Shown here: positions 1-9,229 of the stretch, one piece after another | How positions within the stretch are numbered: position 1 is the first letter of the stretch | How the letters are laid out: every line of letters begins with the position of its first letter | Assembly: GCA_017934525.1 (NCBI GenBank) | Contig: JAGBJJ010000037.1 | Coordinates: 1-55,092, forward strand | From: Prevotella sp. | Lineage (GTDB): Bacteria; Bacteroidota; Bacteroidia; Bacteroidales; Bacteroidaceae | Length of the DNA stretch: 55,092 bases | Direction: 5' to 3' | The notes under the pieces: generated by a model | Database searches by the model: none | What the model was told of the DNA's origin: nothing | The model's input: only the letters and a program-made list of their open reading frames with translations | Program-made: the position numbers and the translations under genes

Positions 1-17
1 TAAATAGGAATTTACAG

Positions 18-818
18 TTGGAAACAGATAAGAATTTCATCACCATACTCGGAACAGGTAATGCCCTGGCTACCCGATGCTACAACACGTGCTTCACGCT
101 GCATAGCAGTGGCGGAACGGTGCTGATGGTGGATGCCGGTGGAGGCAATGGCGTGCTCACACAGTTGGAGCGGGCTGGTATGCGATGTGAGGACATCCAC
201 GACCTCTTTGTGACCCATGCCCATACCGACCATCTGCTGGGCTGCGTGTGGATGATGCGCATGGCCCTGCAGTTTCATCACTCGCTGCATGTTTGGAGTC
301 ACCAGAAAGTGATTCGGTTGTTGGCCGACATCTGCATGGAAATTCTTTCGTCAAAGGAAGCAGAAGGTATTGGTGATTTTGTGGTGATGCATGTTTTGGA
401 AGATGGAGACCGCTTTGAAGTGGGCGACCTGCGCCTGCAGTGCTTCGACATCCATTCCACCAAAGAGCGCCAGTTTGGCTTCGCCGCCCTGCTGCCCGAC
501 GGTCAGCGAGTCTGCTGCCTGGGCGACGAGCCATACAACCCACTGTGCGAGCAGTATGCCGAGGGCGCTGACTGGTTGATGAGCGAAGCCTTCTGTCTGT
601 ATGGAGACCGCGAACAATTCCAGCCCTACGAGAAGCACCACAGCACGGTGCTCGACTCTGCCCGTCTGGCCGAGACGCTGCATGTCAGGAACCTCATTTT
701 ATATCATACGGAGGACAGAACGCTCAAAACCCGCAAAGAGCGATACACTGCAGAGGCAAAGGCGGCATTCGGCGGTCAAGTCTGGGTGCCGGAGGATTTG
801 GAAAGAATCATGCTGTAA
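18..818 (+). CDS. MBL-fold metallohydrolase, RNase Z-like
   Basis: A metallo-beta-lactamase-fold hydrolase of about 266 residues. The zinc signature H67-x-H69-x-D71-H72 (in THAHTDHLLG) is intact, and a later YHTED around residue 236 fits the last metal-ligand histidine. The opening strand and glycine loop resemble ElaC/RNase Z and related phosphodiesterases, but the protein lacks anything that fixes the substrate. The first available start is a TTG at 18. The frame is open to the left edge of the window, so the true start may lie outside it. It converges on the cobalamin operon that ends at 927 and is probably unrelated to it. Fold is certain; function is open. Confidence 0.8.
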   Translation: METDKNFITILGTGNALATRCYNTCFTLHSSGGTVLMVDAGGGNGVLTQLERAGMRCEDIHDLFVTHAHTDHLLGCVWMMRMALQFHHSLHVWSHQKVIRLLADICMEILSSKEAEGIGDFVVMHVLEDGDRFEVGDLRLQCFDIHSTKERQFGFAALLPDGQRVCCLGDEPYNPLCEQYAEGADWLMSEAFCLYGDREQFQPYEKHHSTVLDSARLAETLHVRNLILYHTEDRTLKTRKERYTAEAKAAFGGQVWVPEDLERIML

Positions 819-926
819 ATTCCAATTTATCTGCAAAATTGTAAAAGGGCGATTAGCATATTATTATACATTAACTCATAAAACAAGAGCTACTGTATAA
901 GTTAGGTATTATCTGAATCTTTCATT
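819..926. other. convergent intergenic gap
   Basis: This AT-rich gap lies between the convergent metallohydrolase and cobalamin operon. I see no strong hairpin, tRNA or promoter in it, so the end of the 22-kb operon transcript is not obvious from the sequence. Confidence 0.4.
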
Positions 927-2747
927 TCAAGCATATATTTGACCTTCATCGTCGATGAGGAGGATTTCCAGACAGGCACTCTTCAACAAGGGGGCGCAGT
1001 GAGTACGGCAATGACTGATGACGGTGCGGGCGAAGACCGGAAGCTGGGAGGCAGGAATGGCCGACCATAGCTCACGGGCCAGGGTAAGCTCTTCCAACAC
1101 GCCAGAAGGAAGGCCGATGCCAGCCTCAGTCAGCATCTGAGCGATGAAAGTCTTGTTCATGGTGCCCCGCCGGCTATGGGTGTCGAGCTGCCCCTCAGCC
1201 AGTTTGACAGCCTTGCCCAGCATGACGCCGAGGGTGACGGCAGGGAAGGCAAGCTCGTCGGCCATGGTGAGCGTCTGCCCGATGTAGTTGCCATACTCTA
1301 CAAAAGCCTGCCGCGGCAGGTCGGGATAGCGCTGGCGAACAAAGCGCTCGCTCTTTGCACCGCTATTGATGACCACCCTTGCAGTGCCGCTGGCCTTAGC
1401 CACCTGCATGCACTTTCGGATGCTGTCGATGAAGGCTTCTTCGCTGAAAGGCTTGATGATGCCACTGACGCCAATGATTGAAATGCCACCCTCGATGCCC
1501 AGACGGGGATTGAATGTGCGGCGGGCAACCTCGGCACCGCCGGGGACGCTGAGGGTGCAGAGCCAGGATGAGGCAGAGGTAGACAGCAGGGGACGGAGGT
1601 TCTGCTCTATCATCTGGCGTGGGCTGCGGTTAATGGCGGGATTGCCGGGGGGATAGTCGAAACCGGGCAGCGTAAAACGACCGATACCCTCGCCGGCAGT
1701 GATTGTGATAAGTGGATTGCCGACGGTTTCCCCTTCGACCGCTGCGGGGGTAATAGCGGCGCGAATCTCAAGACCTTTCGTGACATCAGGGTCGTCGCCA
1801 CTGTCCTTGACAACGTAGGCATAGTCGGCACCATAGCCAACGCCAACCATAATCTGCTCGCCGTTGGGCAGAGTGATGGGCACCTCAGCAGGCTGCGCGC
1901 CAGTAGTTTTACGCAGGGCATCAGCAATGGCGGCCGCAGTGGCGCAGGTGCCAGTGGTCAGTCCGCTGTGCAGGGGATAGAACTCGGGCAGCAGCCGCTC
2001 CACCATTCGGCGCAGGCCGTGCTCGCCGTTGACACGCTCGATATGCACGCCAAGCTGTGTGGGCGTCTTGGGCGGATAGGCCGGACGCTCCACGACAAAC
2101 ACTTTGACGCCGGCATGCCGGGCTGCCTCCACCTTCTCAGCGAATCCGCCGCTAAGGCCGCTCTCCTTTGTCAGGATGGCCTGTGGTCGAAGCTGTCCGA
2201 TGAGCGTTGCCGTGTCGTCATGTTCATAATATACCAAATGGTCCTCTGGAAAGTCATTTTTCTGTGCCAATGACTTTGAGACGCTACGGTCGAGTATGCG
2301 CCACCAGCACTCATGCCGCTGCCAGAATGGGCGCAGCCGACTGATGGTCTGCACACCCGTCAGGGCCAGCAGACGCTCAATGCCCTGGGCCTCGAGCCGG
2401 GCCACGGCGTCATCGTAGCCGTTGCACCAGTTGATATCATCGGTATGAGGCGGATAGATGCGGTCGAAGCGGACGATGGGCACATGGACGTGATGAGCCA
2501 CGTAGAGCAGGTTGCGGTGCAGCTCCTCAGCAAACGGATGGGCTGCGTCGACAATGAGGCGGATGGCATGGTCGCGACAAAAGCTGACCATCTCCTGTAC
2601 ATCCATGGCCCCTGTGAGCCGACGGCCGTTGACGAGCTCTACTGCTTGAACGTCGGAGCGGGTGGAATAGTAGAACGGGCTGCCCGCCGTCTCCAGTGCG
2701 GCCACTGCCTTGCGCCCTTCGGTAGTACCTCCGAATACGAGTATCAT
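927..2747 (-). CDS. cbiJD: CbiJ-CbiD fusion: precorrin-6A reductase / cobalt-precorrin-5B C1-methyltransferase
   Basis: A bifunctional corrin-ring enzyme of 606 residues. Residues 1-255 are precorrin-6A reductase (CbiJ/CobK): GGTTEG at 6-11 binds the nicotinamide nucleotide and DAAHPFA at 67-73 is the family signature. Residues 260-606 are CbiD, starting at GLTTGTCATAAA (262-273), which C1-methylates cobalt-precorrin-5B in the anaerobic pathway. CbiD and CbiJ act on either side of precorrin-6 chemistry, so the fusion joins near-consecutive steps. The ATG overlaps the stop of the upstream muiA-like gene (ATGA). It is the last gene of the long minus-strand operon. CbiD has no counterpart in the aerobic route, which makes it a good marker for anaerobic synthesis. 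Confidence 0.95.
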   Translation of the reverse strand: MILVFGGTTEGRKAVAALETAGSPFYYSTRSDVQAVELVNGRRLTGAMDVQEMVSFCRDHAIRLIVDAAHPFAEELHRNLLYVAHHVHVPIVRFDRIYPPHTDDINWCNGYDDAVARLEAQGIERLLALTGVQTISRLRPFWQRHECWWRILDRSVSKSLAQKNDFPEDHLVYYEHDDTATLIGQLRPQAILTKESGLSGGFAEKVEAARHAGVKVFVVERPAYPPKTPTQLGVHIERVNGEHGLRRMVERLLPEFYPLHSGLTTGTCATAAAIADALRKTTGAQPAEVPITLPNGEQIMVGVGYGADYAYVVKDSGDDPDVTKGLEIRAAITPAAVEGETVGNPLITITAGEGIGRFTLPGFDYPPGNPAINRSPRQMIEQNLRPLLSTSASSWLCTLSVPGGAEVARRTFNPRLGIEGGISIIGVSGIIKPFSEEAFIDSIRKCMQVAKASGTARVVINSGAKSERFVRQRYPDLPRQAFVEYGNYIGQTLTMADELAFPAVTLGVMLGKAVKLAEGQLDTHSRRGTMNKTFIAQMLTEAGIGLPSGVLEELTLARELWSAIPASQLPVFARTVISHCRTHCAPLLKSACLEILLIDDEGQIYA

Positions 2748-4666
2748 TCGATGATGAGGTTATAATGGTTCTTTGGATATTTTACACGATACTGCACAAT
2801 CAGCTCGCGCTGTTCGCCCGGCTGCAGCTGCATCTGCCAACTGACGAAACCATGGTCGGCATCGAGGTGTCCGCCGCTGAGCTCCTCGGCAGTGACAGTG
2901 ATGGCAGCATCCTGCGACACGGGAATCTGATCCTCTATCACGAGGCTGACCGCCTCCTTGCGTGTGTTCTTCGCCGTGATGCGCCATGTCATCGTCTGTT
3001 CCTGCGACGAACTGAGCAGACGACGCGTGGAGCGCTCGTTGACCTTAGTGCGTGTCAGGCGGATGCCGCTATCGCGCCCGAGTGAGAAGTGCAGCGTATC
3101 CGAACTCTCTGTGGGATTGAGAATGCTCTTGCCCACGAAGGTGTTCTCAAAAAAAACGTTGGCCTCACCCTCGAGCAGGCTCAGCTGCTGCCATCCAGTG
3201 GCGTCGGCCATGAGGAATGCCTCCTTGTCGGCGCGTGGCACAGCACGGTGCTGATAGGTGGCAGCCAGCTCATAGCGTCCGATTTCAGTGACTGACGTCT
3301 TGCCGTCGGAACGCAGCGTCAGTGGTTCCTTCACTTCAAACTCATAGCCGAACTGCGCCTGCTGTTCATCGACGCTAACGATAGCGCTCTCAGGCATCGG
3401 GGCCTCGGCGGCCTCCTCTACCTCAAATGCTCTTTCCATCATCGGAGTGCCAGACTTCTTCGAACGACCTTTGGCAAGTCCGGCCGCATGCCCTGCCAAT
3501 CCCGTGACGACGACCTCGTTGAGACTGGCCTGATCCTCACGGAGCACCACATTGAGCGTCGGGCCACTCACGGTGCGCGTCTGCGGCGTGTAGCCAACGG
3601 AACTGAAGCGCAACTGACGTTTACCTTGGGGCAGGGTGAGGCTGTAGCAACCGTCAAGATCGGTAACGACACCAAGCTTTGTGCCCACCACTTGTACAGA
3701 AGCGCCTATGATGGGAGTGCTGTGCTCATCGCTGACCTTACCCTCAACGCTGCCGTCTGTCTCTTCATTCTGGTCGTATCGGGGGGCGTGGGCACCGCGC
3801 CGCAACCAGTAGGTGCGCAACGCGGGTGCCACGTTAGAGCGGTTGGGATTGGCCGACGAGAGCGTCACACTGGCGTTGACCCAATCTTCTCTTGTATTCT
3901 GAAAGATATTGGCCTTATACGACAGGCCGATGGGCCGCTCAAGGCCTTCCGAGCGCACATCGTAGGAAGGATACCATCCGGCTGACTTCACATAATAGGT
4001 CAGCGCGAAGTCGGCACGGCCCGCCTGTGCAGCCTTCACCTTGACGTCGACCTCGGTCACCGTCTTCAGCGCCAGCCGTCCGATGGAATCAAGCGTCTGC
4101 TGGCGGCGACTTAGTTCGCTATCGAGCTGAGCCAGTTCCTCATCGATGGCTATGGTGCGCTTCTTCAGGGTGAGCAATTCCTGGGCGTAGTAGCCATTAA
4201 GTTCTTTGATGCCAGCCAACGGCGTGACAGCCGTGCGGCCTGCCACGGAGCAGTTGGTCTTCACCATCTCCAACTGGGCCTCGACCACCTCTCGTCGGGC
4301 GCGAAGCTCCTGTTGACGATCGGTTGTCTCCTTGACGCGTCGCTCGGCTGCGCGCAGCTGCTTGACCCGCTCCAGCGAGTCAGGATGGGCATGACGATGG
4401 CTGACGCCCAGCACGGTGAGCTGGCCGCGGGCGCGCACTTGCATGCTCTTCGTATCGGTGTAAGGCGACAGACCCGTGAACGTGATGACCTGTTCGCCAG
4501 CCGTCAGGTTGACCGATATCGTTCGTTCCACCTGTGCGCCAGAGGTGAACACGGTGACATGCTGCAGTTGTGCCTCGTACCGCTGTTGTTGTGCGTGGGC
4601 ACCAAGTGTCCCTGCGGCAGCCAACAGAATGAGTACTGCTTGGAAGATAGAGCGTATATTCTTCAT
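2744..4666 (-). CDS. MuiA-like DUF4140/DUF4139 protein with carboxypeptidase-regulatory insert
   Basis: An exported protein of 640 residues. It has a signal peptide ending GAHAQ, an N-terminal DUF4140 domain, a coiled-coil stretch (about residues 100-210) and a C-terminal DUF4139 domain, the layout of the mucoidy inhibitor MuiA family. A carboxypeptidase-regulatory-like beta-sandwich (about 305-380, from EGKVSDE to LRFSSVGYTPQ), followed by NEVVVTG, is inserted in the middle. That pair usually opens SusC-type TonB receptors. The gene lies between cbiG-cbiF (6 nt away) and cbiJD (4-nt overlap), so it is co-transcribed with cobalamin genes although the family has no known B12 role. Family call is strong; function unknown. 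Confidence 0.8.
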   Translation of the reverse strand: MKNIRSIFQAVLILLAAAGTLGAHAQQQRYEAQLQHVTVFTSGAQVERTISVNLTAGEQVITFTGLSPYTDTKSMQVRARGQLTVLGVSHRHAHPDSLERVKQLRAAERRVKETTDRQQELRARREVVEAQLEMVKTNCSVAGRTAVTPLAGIKELNGYYAQELLTLKKRTIAIDEELAQLDSELSRRQQTLDSIGRLALKTVTEVDVKVKAAQAGRADFALTYYVKSAGWYPSYDVRSEGLERPIGLSYKANIFQNTREDWVNASVTLSSANPNRSNVAPALRTYWLRRGAHAPRYDQNEETDGSVEGKVSDEHSTPIIGASVQVVGTKLGVVTDLDGCYSLTLPQGKRQLRFSSVGYTPQTRTVSGPTLNVVLREDQASLNEVVVTGLAGHAAGLAKGRSKKSGTPMMERAFEVEEAAEAPMPESAIVSVDEQQAQFGYEFEVKEPLTLRSDGKTSVTEIGRYELAATYQHRAVPRADKEAFLMADATGWQQLSLLEGEANVFFENTFVGKSILNPTESSDTLHFSLGRDSGIRLTRTKVNERSTRRLLSSSQEQTMTWRITAKNTRKEAVSLVIEDQIPVSQDAAITVTAEELSGGHLDADHGFVSWQMQLQPGEQRELIVQYRVKYPKNHYNLIIE

Positions 4667-4672
4667 AATAAA

Positions 4673-6481
4673 TCATCTATTTTTTTCCAGTTCACCCTTC
4701 CGGAAGAGATGGGTGAAATGACGGTTATAGAGTTCCGACAGACCATGACGGTTATCAATGGCCTCTCCGACAACGAGCATGGTGGTCAGCGTCAGGTGGT
4801 TGTCATGGACGATGCGGGCCAAATCCTTCAGTTTTCCACGGTAGATGTGCTGGTCAGGCCAGGTCAGGTGGTAGCAGGCAGCCACCGGTGTATCTTCGGG
4901 ATATTCCTTCAAGAGCTGCTGCTGCACATCGTCGACAATAGCGGCACTGAGGAAGATGCACATGGTGCTCTGACTGCGGGCCAGCAGATGCAGCTTCTCA
5001 CGCTCAGGCATGGGCGTACGGCCCTCGCCACGCGTCAGAATGATGGTCTGCGTGCGCTCAGGGATAGTGAACTGTGAGCGCAGCTCGGCAGCGGCGGCAA
5101 GGAACGAGGAGATGCCGGGGGTGATGTGATAGGACATGTGATGCTCGTCGAAGAAGGCCATCTGCTCTTGAATGGCACCGAAGATGCAGGGGTCGCCGGT
5201 GTGCAGACGCACAATGAACTGGCCGCGGTCGTAAAACTCCTTCATCAGCTGGCACTGTTCCTCAAGGGCCATTGAAGCCGATGAGCGTACCACGGCACCT
5301 GGTTTGTGACAGTCGGTGAGCTCACGGGGCACGAGCGAGCCGGCATAAAGGATGAGATCGGCCTGCTCGAGCATACGACGGCCTCGCACACTGACGAGCT
5401 CTGGGTCGCCAGGGCCGGCGCCAACTATCTCGATGTGACCTTGTTTTCCGACGGCGGTGCCGCTGGATACAGAGAGGCTGTCGGCAGCTACGGCAAGCGT
5501 CCAGTGCTGGCCTTTCACCTTGTTCAGCAGCAAGCGACCATGATTGCTGCCAAGGATGGCGGCTGCCTCAGCAACGCTGGGCGTGCCGACATGCTTCTCG
5601 ACCGTGGCGCTGGGCGTGGGCACCTCGACCTGCGACAACTCGTCGGCCGAGAAAAAACGCACATCGGCCTGACGCTCGCGCAGGCAGCCGATAAACGGTT
5701 CGTCGGACTTCACATCGATAGTGCAGTAATCTTTGATGGCTGAAGGTTGCAGGCCCTGGGCGCGCATGGCATCATGCATCTCGTCTAAGATATCTCGATA
5801 ATCGGCGGGGTGATGAGCCAGACCGAAGCCGACAGTAAGCACTCGGGGAACGAACTGGATGACTTGCTGCGTCGAGGCGGGCATATGAAGCCTGTCGTGG
5901 ACGAAGGGCGAGACAATAATGAGCAGCTTGCAGCCGTCAGCCCCGCTGACATTGTCAACAAGGCGAACGTGGGAGGGAAGCGTGCCCAGCAGATAGTCGG
6001 TGCCGGCATCGTGAGCCTCAATGAGCAGAGCAGTAGGCTGGCGGTTAACGAAGGCGAAGATAATGTCGTTCATCGCATCCGTCGGAGTAGTGGCACTCCA
6101 GCCGAAACGGCGGGACAGCGTATCGAGAGCCCAGAGGCCGGTGTTGTCGCTCTGGGTGGTGACGATGGGCTCTACCCCAAGGGCAGCGCCAAGACGACAG
6201 GTCAGTTCGTTGGCACCGCCCACATGACCACTGAGCACCGAGACGACATGACGCCCCGTAGAGTCGATACATACAACGGCAGGGTCAGTGTGTTTATCCT
6301 CTACATAAGGTGCGATGGTACGCACGCAGATGCCCATGGCACCGATGAAGATAAATGCATCGAAGTCAGTCCAGCGGTGACCCACGTCAGAGCGGCCGAT
6401 GAGCTCGCCTCCCGTTTCCTGCTGTGCGATGCGGGCCACGTGCTGACCGGCATCTGTAATGGTTATGATGGCAATTCGCAT
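4673..6481 (-). CDS. cbiGF: CbiG-CbiF fusion: cobalt-precorrin-5A hydrolase / precorrin-4 C11-methyltransferase
   Basis: A bifunctional enzyme of 602 residues. Residues 1-345 are CbiG, which opens the delta-lactone of cobalt-precorrin-5A and releases acetaldehyde; GHVGGANEL (85-93) is its signature. Residues 349-602 are a CbiF/CobM SAM-dependent methyltransferase opening with VGAGPGDPELVSVRG and containing LHTGDPCIFGA. CbiF makes the substrate of CbiG, so the fusion joins consecutive steps. The start overlaps the end of cbiET by 19 nt. CbiG confirms the anaerobic, cobalt-early route. Confidence 0.95.
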   Translation of the reverse strand: MRIAIITITDAGQHVARIAQQETGGELIGRSDVGHRWTDFDAFIFIGAMGICVRTIAPYVEDKHTDPAVVCIDSTGRHVVSVLSGHVGGANELTCRLGAALGVEPIVTTQSDNTGLWALDTLSRRFGWSATTPTDAMNDIIFAFVNRQPTALLIEAHDAGTDYLLGTLPSHVRLVDNVSGADGCKLLIIVSPFVHDRLHMPASTQQVIQFVPRVLTVGFGLAHHPADYRDILDEMHDAMRAQGLQPSAIKDYCTIDVKSDEPFIGCLRERQADVRFFSADELSQVEVPTPSATVEKHVGTPSVAEAAAILGSNHGRLLLNKVKGQHWTLAVAADSLSVSSGTAVGKQGHIEIVGAGPGDPELVSVRGRRMLEQADLILYAGSLVPRELTDCHKPGAVVRSSASMALEEQCQLMKEFYDRGQFIVRLHTGDPCIFGAIQEQMAFFDEHHMSYHITPGISSFLAAAAELRSQFTIPERTQTIILTRGEGRTPMPEREKLHLLARSQSTMCIFLSAAIVDDVQQQLLKEYPEDTPVAACYHLTWPDQHIYRGKLKDLARIVHDNHLTLTTMLVVGEAIDNRHGLSELYNRHFTHLFRKGELEKNR

Positions 6482-7743
6482 TTCAGTATTTCAATTGGGT
6501 TAAAATCGTTAAGGGCAATATGAAGGGGTGGTTGCTGCACAAGTCCCAGCGAGCGGCAGGCCTCGTCGAACTGCTGTCGGCTGGAGGGGCGGGCCGTCAT
6601 ACGGTCGACGACAGCAGACGAGACGCTGTTCATCACGATGACCCCACCGGGGGCAAGCCAGGGCTTCACCTTGGCCATGATGTCGAGCAGATGGCCACCA
6701 TGACCGCCTATGAAGACGGCATCAGGGCGTGAGGAGGCTGCCACAATATCATCGCATGCGGCAGAAAGGAAGTCGCCGATGTGCACCTCGATGCCTGGAG
6801 CACCGAAACGGCGGGCATTCTCGTGGATGATAGCTTCGCACTCGGGGCGTACCTCGAATGAAACAACATGCAAATGAGGGAACAGCAGGCGTGCCTCGAT
6901 GGAGACGCTGCCCGTGCAGAAGCCGATGTCCCACAGCACATGACGTTGCGGAAGGTCGAGGGCCTGCAGGGAAAGCAGTCGGATAGGCATTTTGGTAATC
7001 ATCTTTTCGCGACCGTCAAGAAGCGCGAAGTTACCCTCGGGGATGCCGAAGGGTCGGGATTCCGGCAGTCGGGGCTCCACCTTCTGCCCCGACGAGGCCT
7101 CAACATTTTTTGTAAGGATGAGGCAGTTGGGATGCGTGAAGTCGCGTTGAGCAGCCTCGTTGAGGGCAAAGGTGCCGACAACCTCGGCCGATGGGTTGCC
7201 CAGATGTTCGCCCACCGACATATTATAATTGGTGTAGCCATAGTCAAGCATACGCCGAGCAATGGCAGCAGGGGTATGCTCGCGGTCGGTGAGGACGCCA
7301 AGCTTCGGAGCCCGCTCAATGAGAGCACGGTCGAACTCATGCCAAGGGCGCCCAGTGAGTGATACGATACGCAGGTCGTGATAAGGCATCACCAGACGAT
7401 GGGCCAGCATCTGCAAAGAATTGAACGCCGGATAGACCACCACCTGAGCATCGGGCAACTTGCGCCGAATGGTATTGGCAAAGCCAAAGAACAACGGGTC
7501 GCCAGAGGCAAAGACGATGAGTGTCTCCGGCTGTCTGCTGAAGTGTTGTGCATAGCACTGGAACACGGCATCGAGCGGCACCGTGATGTCTATCCACTCT
7601 GCCCCGTCGGGCAACAACGGCGCCATAATCTCATGATGACGCTTGCCACCAGAGAACACCTGTCCATGGCTGATGACCTCCATCACCTCAGGCGGAAAGT
7701 ACGGCTGAGGATTGTCGGTTATTCCTATTACTATAAACTTCAT
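6463..7743 (-). CDS. cbiET: CbiE-CbiT fusion (CobL type): precorrin-6B/7 C5,15-methyltransferase, decarboxylating
   Basis: A 426-residue CobL-type fusion. Residues 1-215 are CbiE, a tetrapyrrole methylase with the FASGDPLFFG loop (78-87). Residues 230-426 are CbiT, a class I SAM methyltransferase that methylates C15 and decarboxylates the C12 acetate. The SAM loop reads DIGFCTGSVSIE (272-283); the family usually has DIGAGTGS, so the A-G to F-C change is a small oddity. GIPEGNFA (233-240) is close to the conserved GIPDEEF. It lies 36 nt downstream of cbiHC. Confidence 0.94.
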   Translation of the reverse strand: MKFIVIGITDNPQPYFPPEVMEVISHGQVFSGGKRHHEIMAPLLPDGAEWIDITVPLDAVFQCYAQHFSRQPETLIVFASGDPLFFGFANTIRRKLPDAQVVVYPAFNSLQMLAHRLVMPYHDLRIVSLTGRPWHEFDRALIERAPKLGVLTDREHTPAAIARRMLDYGYTNYNMSVGEHLGNPSAEVVGTFALNEAAQRDFTHPNCLILTKNVEASSGQKVEPRLPESRPFGIPEGNFALLDGREKMITKMPIRLLSLQALDLPQRHVLWDIGFCTGSVSIEARLLFPHLHVVSFEVRPECEAIIHENARRFGAPGIEVHIGDFLSAACDDIVAASSRPDAVFIGGHGGHLLDIMAKVKPWLAPGGVIVMNSVSSAVVDRMTARPSSRQQFDEACRSLGLVQQPPLHIALNDFNPIEILKCELPS

Positions 7744-7779
7744 CTTCTATGGATAGCTAAATGTATAACAGCACCGAAA

Positions 7780-9183
7780 TCAGAGATCGCGGCCAGGGCG
7801 CAGCTGTGCTGCATCATCAAACGTAAGGATGGCATTGCAGAGCGTGGCTGCCAGATTTGAGCCGCCCTTGCGTCCCTCTACGATGATTTTCGGGATGTCG
7901 GTGAAAGGCTTCACCATGTGTTTCGACTCACGTACATGGACAAAGCCGACGGGCGCTGCAATGATGCCGGCAGGACGGGCCTTATGCTTGCGGATGAGGT
8001 CGCAGAGTTCCATGAGGGCCGTCGGCGCATTGCCGAAGGCGAAAAGCGCATCGGGGTGCTCCTCGACGGCCAGCCGAATGCCGGCCTGCGTGCGGGTGAT
8101 GCCCTGTTGTGAGGCCATCTCGGCCACGCGCGGGTCGCTGAGATAGCATTTCGCCTCGATACCCAACCGCGCAAGGGCTCCCTTGCGTATGCCGCTCGTC
8201 ACCATGGTCACGTCGCTGACGATGGTTTTCAGCCGTCCGTCGGTCACCATCTGATAGATACGCTCCACAGCCTGCGGGTCGGTATAGAGAATCTTCTCCA
8301 TCTCGAAGTCGGCCGTAGTGTGGATGGCATGCAGCAAAGCCCACTTATGACCGAGGGGAATATCTTTGTTCGTCAGTTCCGACTCGATGGTACGAAACGA
8401 CTCCATCATTATCTGCTGTCCAGGTTTTACATCGGTATCAGGCGCCTCGCGGTAGTAGCCACGGGGCGTAATGAAGCGGTCGGCCCAGATATAGGACTGC
8501 GAGTTGCCGATGATAAGCACGGTGAACATGTCGATATCCTCAGGGTCAAGGGCAGCAAGAGTGGTCAGCCTGACTTCCTGCCCCTCACGTCCGGCCTGCC
8601 GCACATAGCCGACAGGCGTCTGCGGACTGCGTCCTTCCTGAAGGAACACCTCGCGCAGACGGTAGAGCTGCCAGTAGCGCCCATGCGACTTGGGATTGTA
8701 GACCGCCGTAACGAAGTCGCCGATGGCAGCAGCTCGTATGCGTCGCTCAATGACTTCCCAAGGTGTCATCAGGTCGCTGAGCGAGATGATACACAGATCA
8801 TGACCGATGGGAGCACCCAGCAGAGAGGCTGCCTTCTGAAAGGCAGATATGCCGGGCAGCACTTCTATCTGCATATCAGCATCGCGTGTCTTCTTCATCT
8901 CAAAGATAAGCGGCGCCATGCCATAGATGCCGGCATCGCCTGACGAGATGACAACCACGGTGTTGCCCTGTTCGGCGAGCATGAAGGCCTGGCGAGCCCG
9001 CTCGCGCTCCTGCTTCATGCCCGTGTCGACGCACTCGCACTGAGGCTTCAGGTAAGGGCGGATAAATTGGAAATAATACTTATAGCCAACAACGAAGTCA
9101 GCCTCTTTCACCGCCTCAATGACGGCGGGCGTCATGTCTTCAGGACTGCCGGGACCTAAACCGGCTATTACTATCTTTTTCAT
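7780..9183 (-). CDS. cbiHC: CbiH-CbiC fusion: precorrin-3B C17-methyltransferase / precorrin-8X methylmutase
   Basis: A bifunctional enzyme of 467 residues. Residues 1-245 are CbiH/CobJ, the ring-contracting C17-methyltransferase, with GLGPGSPEDMTPA (8-20) and the SAM loop SGDAGIYGMA (81-90). Residues 255-467 are CbiC/CobH, which moves the methyl group from C11 to C12; the catalytic His is H288 in HAIHTTADFEMEK, and GNAPTAL and PVGFV follow as expected. The linker is only about 10-15 residues. It is 46 nt downstream of cbiB. Confidence 0.95.
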   Translation of the reverse strand: MKKIVIAGLGPGSPEDMTPAVIEAVKEADFVVGYKYYFQFIRPYLKPQCECVDTGMKQERERARQAFMLAEQGNTVVVISSGDAGIYGMAPLIFEMKKTRDADMQIEVLPGISAFQKAASLLGAPIGHDLCIISLSDLMTPWEVIERRIRAAAIGDFVTAVYNPKSHGRYWQLYRLREVFLQEGRSPQTPVGYVRQAGREGQEVRLTTLAALDPEDIDMFTVLIIGNSQSYIWADRFITPRGYYREAPDTDVKPGQQIMMESFRTIESELTNKDIPLGHKWALLHAIHTTADFEMEKILYTDPQAVERIYQMVTDGRLKTIVSDVTMVTSGIRKGALARLGIEAKCYLSDPRVAEMASQQGITRTQAGIRLAVEEHPDALFAFGNAPTALMELCDLIRKHKARPAGIIAAPVGFVHVRESKHMVKPFTDIPKIIVEGRKGGSNLAATLCNAILTFDDAAQLRPGRDL

Positions 9184-9229
9184 TTTGGGGAAACTTTATG
9201 TTGAGACTGTTCAAGACCGTTTGGAATTA

